Source: Ruminococcus sp. CAG:382 (GTDB lineage Bacteria > Bacillota > Clostridia > Oscillospirales > CAG-382). Taken from it: DNA of 16,167 bases. Under the pieces are notes generated by a model that did not search any database, was not told where the DNA came from, and saw only the letters and a list, made by a program, of their open reading frames with translations. A program made the position numbers and the translations under genes. This document shows, piece by piece, positions 1 through 6,916 of this stretch. The stretch is taken from assembly GCA_000433115.1 (NCBI GenBank), contig FR892189.1, positions 27,017 to 43,183 on the forward strand. The letters run 5' to 3'. Positions within the stretch are counted from its first letter, which is position 1; each line of letters opens with the position of its first letter.

Positions 1-2
1 AC

Positions 3-302
3 ACCGTAATCGTTAAGCGCGGTTCGTCCGCAAACGGCAAGGAGCCTGTAATCGGTAAGGTCCTCGAGGTTGCACCCAAGGAAGGCAAGGTCATTGTCGA
101 AGGCGCGCATTTTGTGAAAAAGCACGTCAAAGCAAGACGCCAGGGCGAAAACAGCCAGATCGTCACCACCGAAGGTCCTATGTATGCATGCAAGGTCATG
201 CTTTATTGCCCCAAGTGCCAGAAGGGCGTGAGAGTTCGCCGCCAGGTTACAGCCGAAGGTGAAAAGATCCGCGTTTGCTGCCACTGTGGCGAAACACTGT
301 AA
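3..302 (+). CDS. rplX: 50S ribosomal protein L24, 5' end cut by window
   Basis: L24 is an early assembly protein of the large subunit that binds 23S rRNA. The reading frame is open from the first bases of the window; the visible part begins TVIVKRG and runs to a TAA. An in-frame GTG at 114 is internal, because L24-like residues (GKVLEV, GKVIVEG, VKKH) precede or span it. The C-terminal half carries two Cys pairs, CPKC (207-218) and CCHCG (from 276), forming a zinc ribbon seen in many Firmicutes L24 proteins. The N-terminal KOW loop is unusual: the usual GKDKGK-type turn is replaced by a longer stretch with SSANGKEPVI before GKV. It is followed 17 nt later by rplE, as in the standard spc operon. 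Identity is certain; only the first residues are missing. Confidence 0.95.
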   Translation, partial: TVIVKRGSSANGKEPVIGKVLEVAPKEGKVIVEGAHFVKKHVKARRQGENSQIVTTEGPMYACKVMLYCPKCQKGVRVRRQVTAEGEKIRVCCHCGETL

Positions 303-319
303 GGGAGGGAGTTTGAAGA

Positions 320-859
320 ATGTCAACACTTGCAACTCTTTATAAAAATGAAATTGCTCCTGAACTTATGAAAAAGTTCAACTATTCAAGCCCCATGCAG
401 ATTCCGAAGCTCGACAAAGTTGTTATCAACGTCGGTTGCGGTGAAGCAAAGGATAATCCCAAGGTGCTTGATAACATACTCGCCGACCTTGAGCTGATCA
501 CAGGTCAGCACGGCGTCACCACGACTGCAAAGAAGTCGGTTTCCAACTTCAAACTTCGTGAAGGCAGCAAAATCGGCGTTAAGGTAACTCTCAGAGGCGA
601 GAGAATGTATGAATTTGTCGGCAAATTCTTCAACCTCGCTCTTCCCAGAGTGCGTGACTTCAAGGGTATCAGCCCCAACAGCTTCGACGGCAGAGGTAAC
701 TACTCCGTCGGTCTGAAGGAACAGCTCATATTCCCTGAAATCGAATACGATAAGGTAGATAAGATCAGAGGTATGAACATCTGCTTCATCACTACCGCAA
801 ATACCGACGAAGAAGCAAGAGAGCTGCTCAGGCTTCTCGGCGCACCGTTTTCTAAGTAA
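320..859 (+). CDS. rplE: 50S ribosomal protein L5
   Basis: L5 binds 5S rRNA and contacts the P-site tRNA in the central protuberance of the large subunit. The 179-aa product has the usual family length and hallmark segments: the N-terminal YKNEIAPELMKKFNY, then KVVINVGCGEAK, the TTAKKSVSNFKLREG block, and the C-terminal PEIEYDKVDKIRGMNI region. The ATG at 320 follows a GGGAGGG Shine-Dalgarno sequence at 303-309 with a slightly long gap. It lies between rplX and rpsN, as in nearly all Firmicutes. Nothing is abnormal in the sequence. Confidence 0.98.
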   Translation: MSTLATLYKNEIAPELMKKFNYSSPMQIPKLDKVVINVGCGEAKDNPKVLDNILADLELITGQHGVTTTAKKSVSNFKLREGSKIGVKVTLRGERMYEFVGKFFNLALPRVRDFKGISPNSFDGRGNYSVGLKEQLIFPEIEYDKVDKIRGMNICFITTANTDEEARELLRLLGAPFSK

Positions 860-876
860 TCAGGAGGAGAATCAAT

Positions 877-1062
877 ATGGCAAAGTTATCAATGAAATTA
901 AAACAGCAAAGACAGCCTAAGTTCTCTACCAGAGCTTATAACAGATGCAAGATCTGCGGCAGACCTCACGGTTATCTCCGCAAATATGGTATCTGCCGTA
1001 TATGCTTCAGAAATCTTTCTTATGCAGGTCAGATTCCCGGCGTAAAGAAAGCAAGCTGGTAA
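877..1062 (+). CDS. rpsN: 30S ribosomal protein S14, zinc-binding (type Z)
   Basis: S14 binds 16S rRNA in the head of the small subunit. At 61 aa this is the short zinc-containing form rather than the ~90-100-aa zinc-free form. Four cysteines form the expected C-x2-C-x12-C-x2-C zinc site (Cys24, Cys27, Cys40, Cys43), followed by the conserved RNLSYAGQIPGVKKASW tail. An AGGAGGAG ribosome binding site precedes the ATG. It sits 17 nt after rplE and 15 nt before rpsH. This chromosomal form is the one used when zinc is plentiful; no zinc-free paralogue is present in the window. Confidence 0.98.
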   Translation: MAKLSMKLKQQRQPKFSTRAYNRCKICGRPHGYLRKYGICRICFRNLSYAGQIPGVKKASW

Positions 1063-1077
1063 AGGAGGTACAGTATA

Positions 1078-1479
1078 ATGCAGATGACAGACGTTGTTGC
1101 GGATATGCTTACCAGAATCAGAAATGCCAATTCCGCAAAGCACGAAAAAGTTGATATCCCCGCATCCAACCTTAAGAAGGCTATCGCTGAGATACTTCTT
1201 AATGAAGGTTATATCACTTCCTACGAAGTGAAGGATACCGAAAACAAGCAAGGCGTTATTACTGTAACCCTCAAATACGGCGAAGGTAAAACAAGAGTTA
1301 TCCAGGGTCTCAGACGTGTGTCCAAGCCCGGTCTCAGAATCTACGCAGCTTGCGATGAGCTTCCCAGAGTCAGAAACGGACTCGGCATAGCCATCATTTC
1401 CACCTCCAAGGGCATCATGACCGATAAGGTCGCCCGTAAGCAGAATCTCGGCGGCGAAGTTCTCGCCTTCGTATGGTAA
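1078..1479 (+). CDS. rpsH: 30S ribosomal protein S8
   Basis: S8 binds helix 21 of 16S rRNA and organises the central domain of the small subunit. In E. coli it is also the translational repressor of the spc operon. The 133-aa product starts MTDVVADMLTRIRNAN and has the C-terminal signature GLGIAIISTSKGIMTDKVAR, ending GGEVLAFVW as is typical for the family. A strong AAAGGAGGT site lies just upstream of the ATG, the first two codons being ATG CAG before the second Met. It follows rpsN directly and precedes rplF by 12 nt. No S8-binding mimic could be recognised by eye in the neighbouring mRNA. Confidence 0.98.
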   Translation: MQMTDVVADMLTRIRNANSAKHEKVDIPASNLKKAIAEILLNEGYITSYEVKDTENKQGVITVTLKYGEGKTRVIQGLRRVSKPGLRIYAACDELPRVRNGLGIAIISTSKGIMTDKVARKQNLGGEVLAFVW

Positions 1480-1491
1480 GGGGGTCACGAA

Positions 1492-2037
1492 ATGTCAAGA
1501 ATAGGTAGAATGCACATTAACGTCCCCGCAGGCGTTACAGTCAATGTCGCTGAGGGCAACTTCGTGACCGTAAAGGGACCGAAAGGTACTCTCACCAAGC
1601 AGCTAAATCATGAAATGACCATTACTCAGGAAGGCGCTGTTATCACCGTAACCCGTCCTTCTGACGATAAGGAACACAGAGCACTTCACGGTCTCACCAG
1701 AGCGCTCCTTCATAACATGGTTGAAGGCGTTGCAAACGGTTATTCCAAGCAGCTCGATATCAACGGTGTCGGTTACAGAGCACAGGTTCAGGGCAAACAG
1801 CTCGTTATGAATCTTGGCTATTCCCACAACGTTGTGTTCGACGAGCCTGAAGGAATCAAGTTCGAAACCCCGAACACCAACACCATAGTCATCTCCGGTC
1901 CTGATAAACAGCAGGTCGGTCAGATTGCCGCAAACATCAGATCCAAGCGTCCGCCTGAGCCTTATCTCGGAAAAGGTATCAAGTATTCCGATGAGACCAT
2001 CAGACGCAAGGCTGGTAAAGCCGGCAAGTCCAAATAA
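1492..2037 (+). CDS. rplF: 50S ribosomal protein L6
   Basis: L6 is a two-domain protein near the base of the L7/L12 stalk and the elongation-factor site. The 181-aa length matches the family. The N-terminal MSRIGRMHINVPAGV and the C-terminal signature RPPEPYLGKGIKYSDE followed by RRKAGKAGK are diagnostic. The ATG follows a GGGGGT purine tract (AAGGGGGT, 1479-1486), a slightly weaker ribosome binding site than those of its neighbours. Gene order rpsH-rplF-rplR is the canonical one. Nothing is unusual in the protein. Confidence 0.98.
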   Translation: MSRIGRMHINVPAGVTVNVAEGNFVTVKGPKGTLTKQLNHEMTITQEGAVITVTRPSDDKEHRALHGLTRALLHNMVEGVANGYSKQLDINGVGYRAQVQGKQLVMNLGYSHNVVFDEPEGIKFETPNTNTIVISGPDKQQVGQIAANIRSKRPPEPYLGKGIKYSDETIRRKAGKAGKSK

Positions 2038-2058
2038 TCGAAAGGAGTGGTTTGAATT

Positions 2059-2418
2059 ATGGTTACAAGACAGGATAGCAATCAGAAGCGCCTTCTCAGA
2101 CATAAGAGAGTCAGAGCAAAGATCAGCGGCACCGCTGAACGCCCGAGACTCTGCGTTTATCGCTCCAACGATAACATCTACGCTCAGATCATCGATGACA
2201 CCAAGGGTATCACCCTTGTGTCTGCCTCCAGCACCGAAAAAGATTTCGGCATGACGGGCGGCAACAAAGAGGCTGCTAAAAAGGTCGGCGAAACCGTCGC
2301 CAAGAGAGCCATCGAAAAAGGCATCACCGACGTTGTTTTCGACAGAGGCGGCTACCTTTATCACGGACGTGTGATGGAGCTTGCCAACAGCGCTCGTGAA
2401 GCCGGTCTGAAGTTTTAG
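2059..2418 (+). CDS. rplR: 50S ribosomal protein L18
   Basis: L18 binds 5S rRNA together with L5 and L25-type proteins. The 119-aa product has a basic N-terminus (KRLLRHKRVRAKISGTAERP) that contacts 5S rRNA, then RLCVYRSNDNIYAQIIDD and the C-terminal FDRGGYLYHGRVMELANSAR signature. An AAAGGAGTGG site precedes the ATG. The gene ends nine nucleotides before the rpsE start, whose Shine-Dalgarno overlaps the rplR stop codon (TAGGAGG), which suggests tight translational linkage. The large antisense frames over this gene are composition shadows. Confidence 0.98.
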   Translation: MVTRQDSNQKRLLRHKRVRAKISGTAERPRLCVYRSNDNIYAQIIDDTKGITLVSASSTEKDFGMTGGNKEAAKKVGETVAKRAIEKGITDVVFDRGGYLYHGRVMELANSAREAGLKF

Positions 2419-2427
2419 GAGGCAGTC

Positions 2428-2925
2428 ATGATAAAGAAAGATTATTCACAGATTCAGTTTGTTGACAAAATCGTTGACACGAAGCGTGTTTCCAAAACCG
2501 TAAAGGGCGGTCGTATCGCAAGATTCTCCGCGCTGGTCGTTGTCGGCGACGGTGAAGGTCATGTCGGTTACGGTACAGGTAAGGCTGCCGAAATTCAGGA
2601 AGCAATGAGAAAGGCTCTTGATGCTGCAAAGAGAAACGTCATTGAAGTTTCCCTTAACGGTACGACCATTCCTCACGAAATTATCGGCGAATACGGCTCC
2701 GGAAAGGTTCTTCTCAAGCCCGCTGCTCCCGGTACCGGCGTCATCGCCGGCGGTACAATGCGTGCTGTCTTTGATGCTGTCGGCATTAAGGACGTCCGCG
2801 CAAAATCACTGCGCTCCAACACCCCCATTAACGTTGTAAAGGCTACTTTTGAAGCTCTTTCTTCTCTCCGTACTGTTGAACAGATCGCACAGATGCGCGG
2901 CATCCCTGCAGATCAGGTTAAATAA
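2428..2925 (+). CDS. rpsE: 30S ribosomal protein S5
   Basis: S5 lines the mRNA entry channel and contributes to decoding accuracy. The 165-aa product has the S5 double-stranded-RNA-binding-like N-terminal domain (about residues 9-72, including VKGGRIARFSALVVVGDGEG and GYGTGKAAEIQEAMRKA) and the C-terminal domain with KPAAPGTGVIAGG and the RSNTPINVVKATFEAL signature. The loop around VSKTVKGGRIARFS is the region where spectinomycin-resistance mutations map in other bacteria, and it looks wild type here. The ribosome binding site TAGGAGG overlaps the rplR stop codon. Confidence 0.98.
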   Translation: MIKKDYSQIQFVDKIVDTKRVSKTVKGGRIARFSALVVVGDGEGHVGYGTGKAAEIQEAMRKALDAAKRNVIEVSLNGTTIPHEIIGEYGSGKVLLKPAAPGTGVIAGGTMRAVFDAVGIKDVRAKSLRSNTPINVVKATFEALSSLRTVEQIAQMRGIPADQVK

Positions 2926-2938
2926 GGAGGGTACGATA

Positions 2939-3121
2939 ATGGCACAAGTTAAAATTACCCTGGTTAAAAGTCTCATAGGCCGTCAGGAAAAGCAAATTCT
3001 TACAGCTCATTCTCTGGGACTGAAGAAAATCGGTGACCATAAGGTTGCCGAGAAGGACCATCTCCTTGATGGTAAGATAAAAGTCATCGGTCACCTCATC
3101 AGTGTTGATGAGGTCAAATGA
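2939..3121 (+). CDS. rpmD: 50S ribosomal protein L30
   Basis: L30 is a small large-subunit protein missing from some bacterial lineages. The start was placed at the ATG at 2939, not at the upstream in-frame ATG at 2849 that lies inside rpsE. The 60-aa length, the initial MAQVKITLVKSLIGR and an AAGGAGGGT site at 2923-2931 all fit this choice. The LGLKKIGDHKVAEKD segment and the C-terminal IGHLISVDEV are family hallmarks. The gene lies between rpsE and rplO, the conserved position. Confidence 0.96.
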   Translation: MAQVKITLVKSLIGRQEKQILTAHSLGLKKIGDHKVAEKDHLLDGKIKVIGHLISVDEVK

Positions 3122-3147
3122 CGGAAAAATAGTTAGGAGGATAAGTT

Positions 3148-3588
3148 ATGAAGCTTCATGAGCTTTCCCCGGCTGAAGGCAGCACCCGCCCGAATTTCAG
3201 AAAGGGCAGAGGCGCCGGCAGCGGTAACGGAAAAACCGGCGGACGCGGACATAAGGGTCAGAACGCACGCTCCGGCGGCGGTGTAAGACCCGGTTTTGAA
3301 GGCGGCCAGCTTCCGATATACAGAAAACTTCCGAAGAGGGGTTTCCACAACCATTTCGCGAAGCATTATGCAATCGTCAACCTTTCAACTCTCAATGAAT
3401 TTGAGACCGGTGAAGTCGTCGATATGAACGCACTGCTCCAGGCAGGCTACATCCGTAAAGAGCTTGATGGTCTCAAGATTCTCGGCGGCGGCGAACTCGC
3501 CAAGAAATTGACTGTCAAAGCAAACGTATTTTCCGCTTCTGCAAAGGAAAAGATCGAATCACTTGGCGGTACAGCTGAGGTGGTATGA
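3148..3588 (+). CDS. rplO: 50S ribosomal protein L15
   Basis: L15 is a late-assembly large-subunit protein with a long glycine- and arginine-rich N-terminal extension that threads into 23S rRNA. The 146-aa product shows that extension (residues ~15-55, many GRG/GKTGGRGHKGQ repeats) and the globular C-terminal domain ending LGGTAEVV. A TTAGGAGG site precedes the ATG. Its stop codon overlaps the secY start region in an ATGATG context (3585-3590), so secY translation is probably coupled to it. The order rpmD-rplO-secY is the usual one. Confidence 0.98.
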   Translation: MKLHELSPAEGSTRPNFRKGRGAGSGNGKTGGRGHKGQNARSGGGVRPGFEGGQLPIYRKLPKRGFHNHFAKHYAIVNLSTLNEFETGEVVDMNALLQAGYIRKELDGLKILGGGELAKKLTVKANVFSASAKEKIESLGGTAEVV

Positions 3589-4898
3589 TGTTTGAAACAC
3601 TGAAGAACGCATGGAAAGTCGCCGACATCAGAAAGAAACTCCTCTTTACTTTGATGATCATTGTCCTGTACAGACTCGGCTCTGCCATTCCTGTACCGTT
3701 CGTTGATGGCGCAGAACTTTCGAAGTATTTCGAGAACGCAAGCGTTGCAGGCTCACTGCTCGGTTATTTTAACCTGCTTTCCGGCGACGCTTTCTCCAAA
3801 GCGACTTTGTTTGCTCTCAACATATCACCGTATATTACAGCATCCATCGTTATTCAGCTTCTTACCGTCGCAATCCCCGCACTTGAAAAAATGGCAAAGA
3901 GCGGTCCTGAAGGTCAGCAAAAGCTGAATAAAATCACCCGCATTGTTACAATTGCACTTTCTCTTGTTATGGCATACGGTTATTACGTTGCCATCAAGGA
4001 TTACCTCACCAGCACAGGCTTCTTCCCCTGCCTCGTCATCGTCGCCTGCTTCACTGCCGGCGCAAGCCTTACAATGTGGCTCGGCGAACGTATTGACGAA
4101 AACGGCATCGGCAACGGCATCTCGATGGTACTCTTTGCGGGTATCGTCGCAAGAGGTCCGCAGCTCGCCGGCGTCGCATGGGAATATATCGCGAGCGCGT
4201 TTAACGGCGAACCGCTTAACCTTCTTTGGGTTATCCTCGCTCTTGCGTTCATGGTCGCAGTCGTCATTTTCGTCATTCATATTACTGACGCAGAAAGACG
4301 TCTCCCCGTTCAGTATGCCAAGAGACAGGTCGGCAGACGTGTTTACGGCGGCAATAACACCTTCCTTCCCCTGAAGCTGAACATGAACGGCGTTATGCCT
4401 ATCATCTTCGCACAGGCGATCGTGTCCATACCCTCCACCCTTGCGATTATTATTCCGAGCTGGAATGACGGCGTCACAAGATGGTTCTCGCCGAACTCGC
4501 CCTTCCCGATCTACGCTATCGTATACTTCATTATGATCATTCTTTTCGCTTACTTCTACGTTTCGATTTCCTTCAATCCGATGGAAGTTGCTTCGAATCT
4601 TCAGAAGAACGGCGGTACGATTCTTGGTCATCGTCCCGGTAAGGCTACCGCAGACTACATTTCCAAGATTCTTAACAGAGTGACTCTCATGGGCGCTATT
4701 TTCCTCAGCATCATTGCAATTTTCCCGATGATTATTTCAATGATCCGCCTGTGGACCGGCGCCGCTGCAAGCTATATCTTCTCGCAGCTCGCATTCGGTG
4801 GCACTTCACTGCTCATCGTTATCGGCGTTGCTCTTGAGACCACCCGCGATCTTGAAGCTCAGATTACAATGCGCAATTACAAGGGCTTCCTTGATTAA
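3585..4898 (+). CDS. secY: Protein translocase subunit SecY
   Basis: SecY forms the membrane channel through which SecA and the ribosome push proteins across or into the cytoplasmic membrane. The 437-aa length and about ten hydrophobic segments match the family. Recognisable blocks are the first membrane segment with YRLGSAIPVPFVD, LNISPYITASIVIQLL, the plug and gate helices, the cytoplasmic loop YAKRQVGRRVYGG, and the HRPGKATADYI loop that contains the conserved Arg of the SecA/ribosome contact. Two adjacent ATG codons (3585 and 3588) compete as start. The first overlaps the rplO stop; the second lies about 7 nt after GAGG (3577-3580) and may be better placed. This would change the protein by one Met only. 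Confidence 0.98.
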   Translation: MMFETLKNAWKVADIRKKLLFTLMIIVLYRLGSAIPVPFVDGAELSKYFENASVAGSLLGYFNLLSGDAFSKATLFALNISPYITASIVIQLLTVAIPALEKMAKSGPEGQQKLNKITRIVTIALSLVMAYGYYVAIKDYLTSTGFFPCLVIVACFTAGASLTMWLGERIDENGIGNGISMVLFAGIVARGPQLAGVAWEYIASAFNGEPLNLLWVILALAFMVAVVIFVIHITDAERRLPVQYAKRQVGRRVYGGNNTFLPLKLNMNGVMPIIFAQAIVSIPSTLAIIIPSWNDGVTRWFSPNSPFPIYAIVYFIMIILFAYFYVSISFNPMEVASNLQKNGGTILGHRPGKATADYISKILNRVTLMGAIFLSIIAIFPMIISMIRLWTGAAASYIFSQLAFGGTSLLIVIGVALETTRDLEAQITMRNYKGFLD

Positions 4899-4910
4899 GA
4901 CAGATTTAAC

Positions 4911-4947
4911 TTACGTCAGACACCGCTTCATGCGGTGTCCGGCGTAA
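4911..4947 (+). other. Intergenic RNA hairpin between secY and adk
   Basis: The 73-nt gap between secY and adk holds a long inverted repeat. Eight perfect pairs (4919-4926 with 4932-4939) close a 5-nt TTCAT loop. After one A-C mismatch, seven more pairs, one of them G-U, join 4911-4917 to 4941-4947. No T-run follows, so a classical intrinsic terminator is unlikely. It could be an RNase processing or stability element, a weak attenuator, or a protein-binding site that sets adk expression apart from the upstream ribosomal genes. The structure is visible directly; the role is inference. Confidence 0.75.
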
Positions 4948-4971
4948 TTAAAATGTATTCAGGTGAATTTT

Positions 4972-5607
4972 ATGAATATTATTTTCTTTGGCCCTCCCGG
5001 AGCCGGCAAAGGTACGCAGGCTGAAATAGTAAGTAAAACTCTGAATATCCCCACGATCTCCACCGGCGCAATGATCCGCGACGCAATTGCGAATCAGACA
5101 AAGATGGGTCTTGAGGCAAAGAGCTATACAGAAAGCGGCGCACTCGTACCCGATTCCACCGTGGTTGGCATTGTCAAGGAGCGCCTTGCACAGCCTGACT
5201 GTGCAAACGGTTTCATCCTTGACGGATTCCCCCGTACCATTCCTCAGGCAGAGGCTCTCGACGCTATGGGCGTTAAGATCGATGCCGTTCTTTCCATCGA
5301 AGTTCCCGATGAAAAAATTGTTGAGAGAATGGCAGGCAGACGTCTTTGCAAGGCATGCGGCGCGTCTTATCACATCGTTTATAATCCTTCCAAGGATAAC
5401 AAGACCTGCGATAAGTGCGGTGCAGAACTTATGATACGTAAGGACGATGACCCTGCAGTTGTCATGAACAGACTGACAACATATCACAAAGAGACTGAGC
5501 CTCTCAAGGACTATTACAACAAAAAGGGCGTTGTACGCACTGTTGTAGGTCAGGAGAAAGTTGAAGATACCACAAAGCTCACTCTTGCAGCTCTGGGTAT
5601 CAAATAA
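4972..5607 (+). CDS. adk: Adenylate kinase with zinc-binding lid
   Basis: Adenylate kinase interconverts ATP + AMP and two ADP in the cytoplasm. The P-loop GPPGAGKGT is at residues 7-15, the AMP-binding region includes STGAMIRD, and GFILDGFPRT (80-89) is a further signature. The lid domain carries four cysteines (126, 129, 146, 149) that form the structural zinc site typical of Gram-positive enzymes. The ATG at 4972 (211 aa) was chosen because AGGTG at 4961-4965 then sits about 6 nt upstream. The in-frame GTG at 4963 overlaps this ribosome binding site and would add three residues before the conserved MNIIFFG. It follows the secY hairpin and precedes map, the standard arrangement. Confidence 0.97.
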   Translation: MNIIFFGPPGAGKGTQAEIVSKTLNIPTISTGAMIRDAIANQTKMGLEAKSYTESGALVPDSTVVGIVKERLAQPDCANGFILDGFPRTIPQAEALDAMGVKIDAVLSIEVPDEKIVERMAGRRLCKACGASYHIVYNPSKDNKTCDKCGAELMIRKDDDPAVVMNRLTTYHKETEPLKDYYNKKGVVRTVVGQEKVEDTTKLTLAALGIK

Positions 5608-5619
5608 TCAGATTCTGTA

Positions 5620-6372
5620 ATGATTATCATAAAAACTGATACAGAAATTCAGAAAATGCGTGATGCCGGACGGATAACGGCACTTGCAAGACAGCTTGCC
5701 GGTGAACATGTTCGCGAAGGTGTCACAACTAAGTTCATTGACCGTAAGGTCAAGGAATTCATTGTCTCCCACGGCGCAAAGCCTTCCTTCCTCGGTCTTT
5801 ACGGTTTTCCCGCTTCCGCCTGCATAAGTGTCAATGAAGAGGTGATACACGGTATTCCCTCCGATGAGCGAGTGCTTAAATACGGCGATATAGTGAGTGT
5901 GGATGTCGGCGCATTTTATAAGGGCTATCACGGTGACTGCGCCGCAACATTTGTTGTCGGTGATACCGATGATGAGTCGAAACGCCTGATTGAAGTAACA
6001 AGACAGAGCTTCTTTGAAGGTATAAAATTTGCCGTGGACGGCAACCGTGTCGGTGACATATCCGCCGCCGTACAGGCGTATGTTGAAAAGAACGGCTTTT
6101 CGGTTGTGCGGGATTTTGTCGGACACGGTGTAGGTAAGGACCTTCATGAGAATCCCGACGTTCCCAACTATGGAAAACCGGGTCGCGGTCCGAGACTGCA
6201 AACCGGCATGACCATAGCGGTAGAGCCGATGGTGAATGCGGGTACATGGCGCGTCAAAACCCTGTCAAACGACTGGACTGTCGTAACGATTGACGGGAAG
6301 CGCTCGGCCCACTATGAGAATACGATCGCCATTACAGAAAACGGCGTCGAAATCCTCACTTCACCGGATTGA
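5620..6372 (+). CDS. map: Methionine aminopeptidase, type I
   Basis: This enzyme removes the initiator Met from new proteins. The 250-aa product is a type Ia pita-bread-fold protein. All five metal ligands are in place: Asp95 (SVDVGA), Asp106 (HGDCA), His169 (GHGVG), Glu202 (VEPM) and Glu233 (HYENT); the substrate-side His77 sits in EVIHGIPS. The start lies 12 nt after adk, but no purine-rich ribosome binding site is visible before it (the gap reads TCAGATTCTGTA), unlike every neighbouring gene. Translation may depend on ribosomes arriving from adk. The next Met (residue 13) is inside the conserved region and also lacks a site. Function is certain. Confidence 0.97.
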   Translation: MIIIKTDTEIQKMRDAGRITALARQLAGEHVREGVTTKFIDRKVKEFIVSHGAKPSFLGLYGFPASACISVNEEVIHGIPSDERVLKYGDIVSVDVGAFYKGYHGDCAATFVVGDTDDESKRLIEVTRQSFFEGIKFAVDGNRVGDISAAVQAYVEKNGFSVVRDFVGHGVGKDLHENPDVPNYGKPGRGPRLQTGMTIAVEPMVNAGTWRVKTLSNDWTVVTIDGKRSAHYENTIAITENGVEILTSPD

Positions 6373-6395
6373 ATAATGGAGGAAATCCATACCAG

Positions 6396-6671
6396 ATGGA
6401 CGATTGTAAAGGTTTTGTTGTGCTTTCACTGTCAGGCAGAGATAAGAATAACACCTTCGTCGCAGTTGCAACCGACGACGGGTATGCTTACTGTGCCGAC
6501 GGACGGATTCATCCTGTCGCTTCACCGAAAAAGAAGAAACTGAAGCATATCAGAATACTCGGCAAGTCATCCGTTACGGATATTTCCGCCGTTACTAACA
6601 AGCAACTGCGTGCCGCACTGCGCGAATTTGAAGCGGAAAATGCGAAGCACGCCCCTGAAAAGGAGGAGTAA
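6396..6671 (+). CDS. KOW-domain RNA-binding protein (L14e-like)
   Basis: This 91-aa protein begins MDDCKGFVVLSLSGRDKNNTF, a KOW-type motif (GRDK) like that of the L14e/L6e/L27e ribosomal protein family. A basic PKKKKLKHIRIL segment (about residues 44-55) and a charged C-terminal tail follow. Clostridia commonly carry such a gene between map and infA, annotated as a KOW-domain RNA-binding or ribosomal L14e-like protein; its exact role is unknown to me. The ATG at 6396 is 13 nt from GGAGG (6378-6382), which is rather far. An in-frame TTG at 6369 overlapping the map stop is possible, but no ribosome binding site precedes it. The stop codon abuts infA. Confidence 0.85.
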   Translation: MDDCKGFVVLSLSGRDKNNTFVAVATDDGYAYCADGRIHPVASPKKKKLKHIRILGKSSVTDISAVTNKQLRAALREFEAENAKHAPEKEE

Positions 6672-6676
6672 TTCTG
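6662..6676 (+). promoter_or_regulatory. Shine-Dalgarno that decides the infA CTG start
   Basis: A strong GGAGG (6662-6666, inside AAGGAGGAG) lies in the last codons of the KOW gene. The CTG at 6674 is 7 nt downstream, an ideal gap and the position that aligns with Met1 of IF1. The ATT at 6671, which shares its first base with the KOW stop codon, is only 4 nt away. No ATG, GTG or TTG exists in frame here. Confidence 0.75.
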
Positions 6677-6892
6677 GCTAAGGAAGACGTAATTGAGTGC
6701 GAAGGCATCGTTACAGAGGTACTGCCAAATACCGTTTTCAAGGTAAAGCTGAATAACGGTCACATCATAACCGCCCATATTTCCGGCAAGATTCGTATGC
6801 ATTATATACGCATACTCCCCGGAGACAGAGTAACGGTCGAAGTTTCGGTCTACGATCTCACTCAGGGCAGGATCACGTTCAGATCAAAATAA
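6674..6892 (+). CDS. infA: Translation initiation factor IF-1, non-canonical start
   Basis: IF-1 is an OB-fold protein that occupies the ribosomal A site during initiation and helps IF-2 and IF-3. Reading from CTG at 6674 gives exactly 72 residues, the family length: (M)AKEDVIECEGIVTEVLPNT, then FKVKLNNGHIITAHISGKIR, HYIRILPGDRV and the closing LTQGRITFRSK. These blocks align without gaps to known IF-1. There is no ATG, GTG or TTG in frame between the preceding stop and the body of the gene, so the start is CTG (favoured, 7 nt from GGAGG) or the adjacent ATT at 6671. Gene-finders limited to common starts would miss it. It sits between the KOW gene and rpmJ, as expected. A sequencing or assembly error at the start codon is the alternative explanation. 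Confidence 0.92.
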   Translation: MAKEDVIECEGIVTEVLPNTVFKVKLNNGHIITAHISGKIRMHYIRILPGDRVTVEVSVYDLTQGRITFRSK

Positions 6893-6916
6893 CCGATATT
6901 TATTGGAGGTATCAAG

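Noticed and set aside
1603..2364. A 253-codon open frame on the minus strand over rplF and rplR
   Set aside because: It mirrors codon bias of two certain ribosomal genes, has no ribosome binding site or recognisable family, and spans a gene boundary.
2849..2938. Longer start for L30 inside rpsE
   Set aside because: It adds 30 residues foreign to L30 and ignores the ribosome binding site before 2939.
3825..4631. A 268-codon open frame on the minus strand inside secY
   Set aside because: Its composition is hydrophilic and patternless, as expected from the antisense of membrane codons. The plus-strand SecY is unmistakable.
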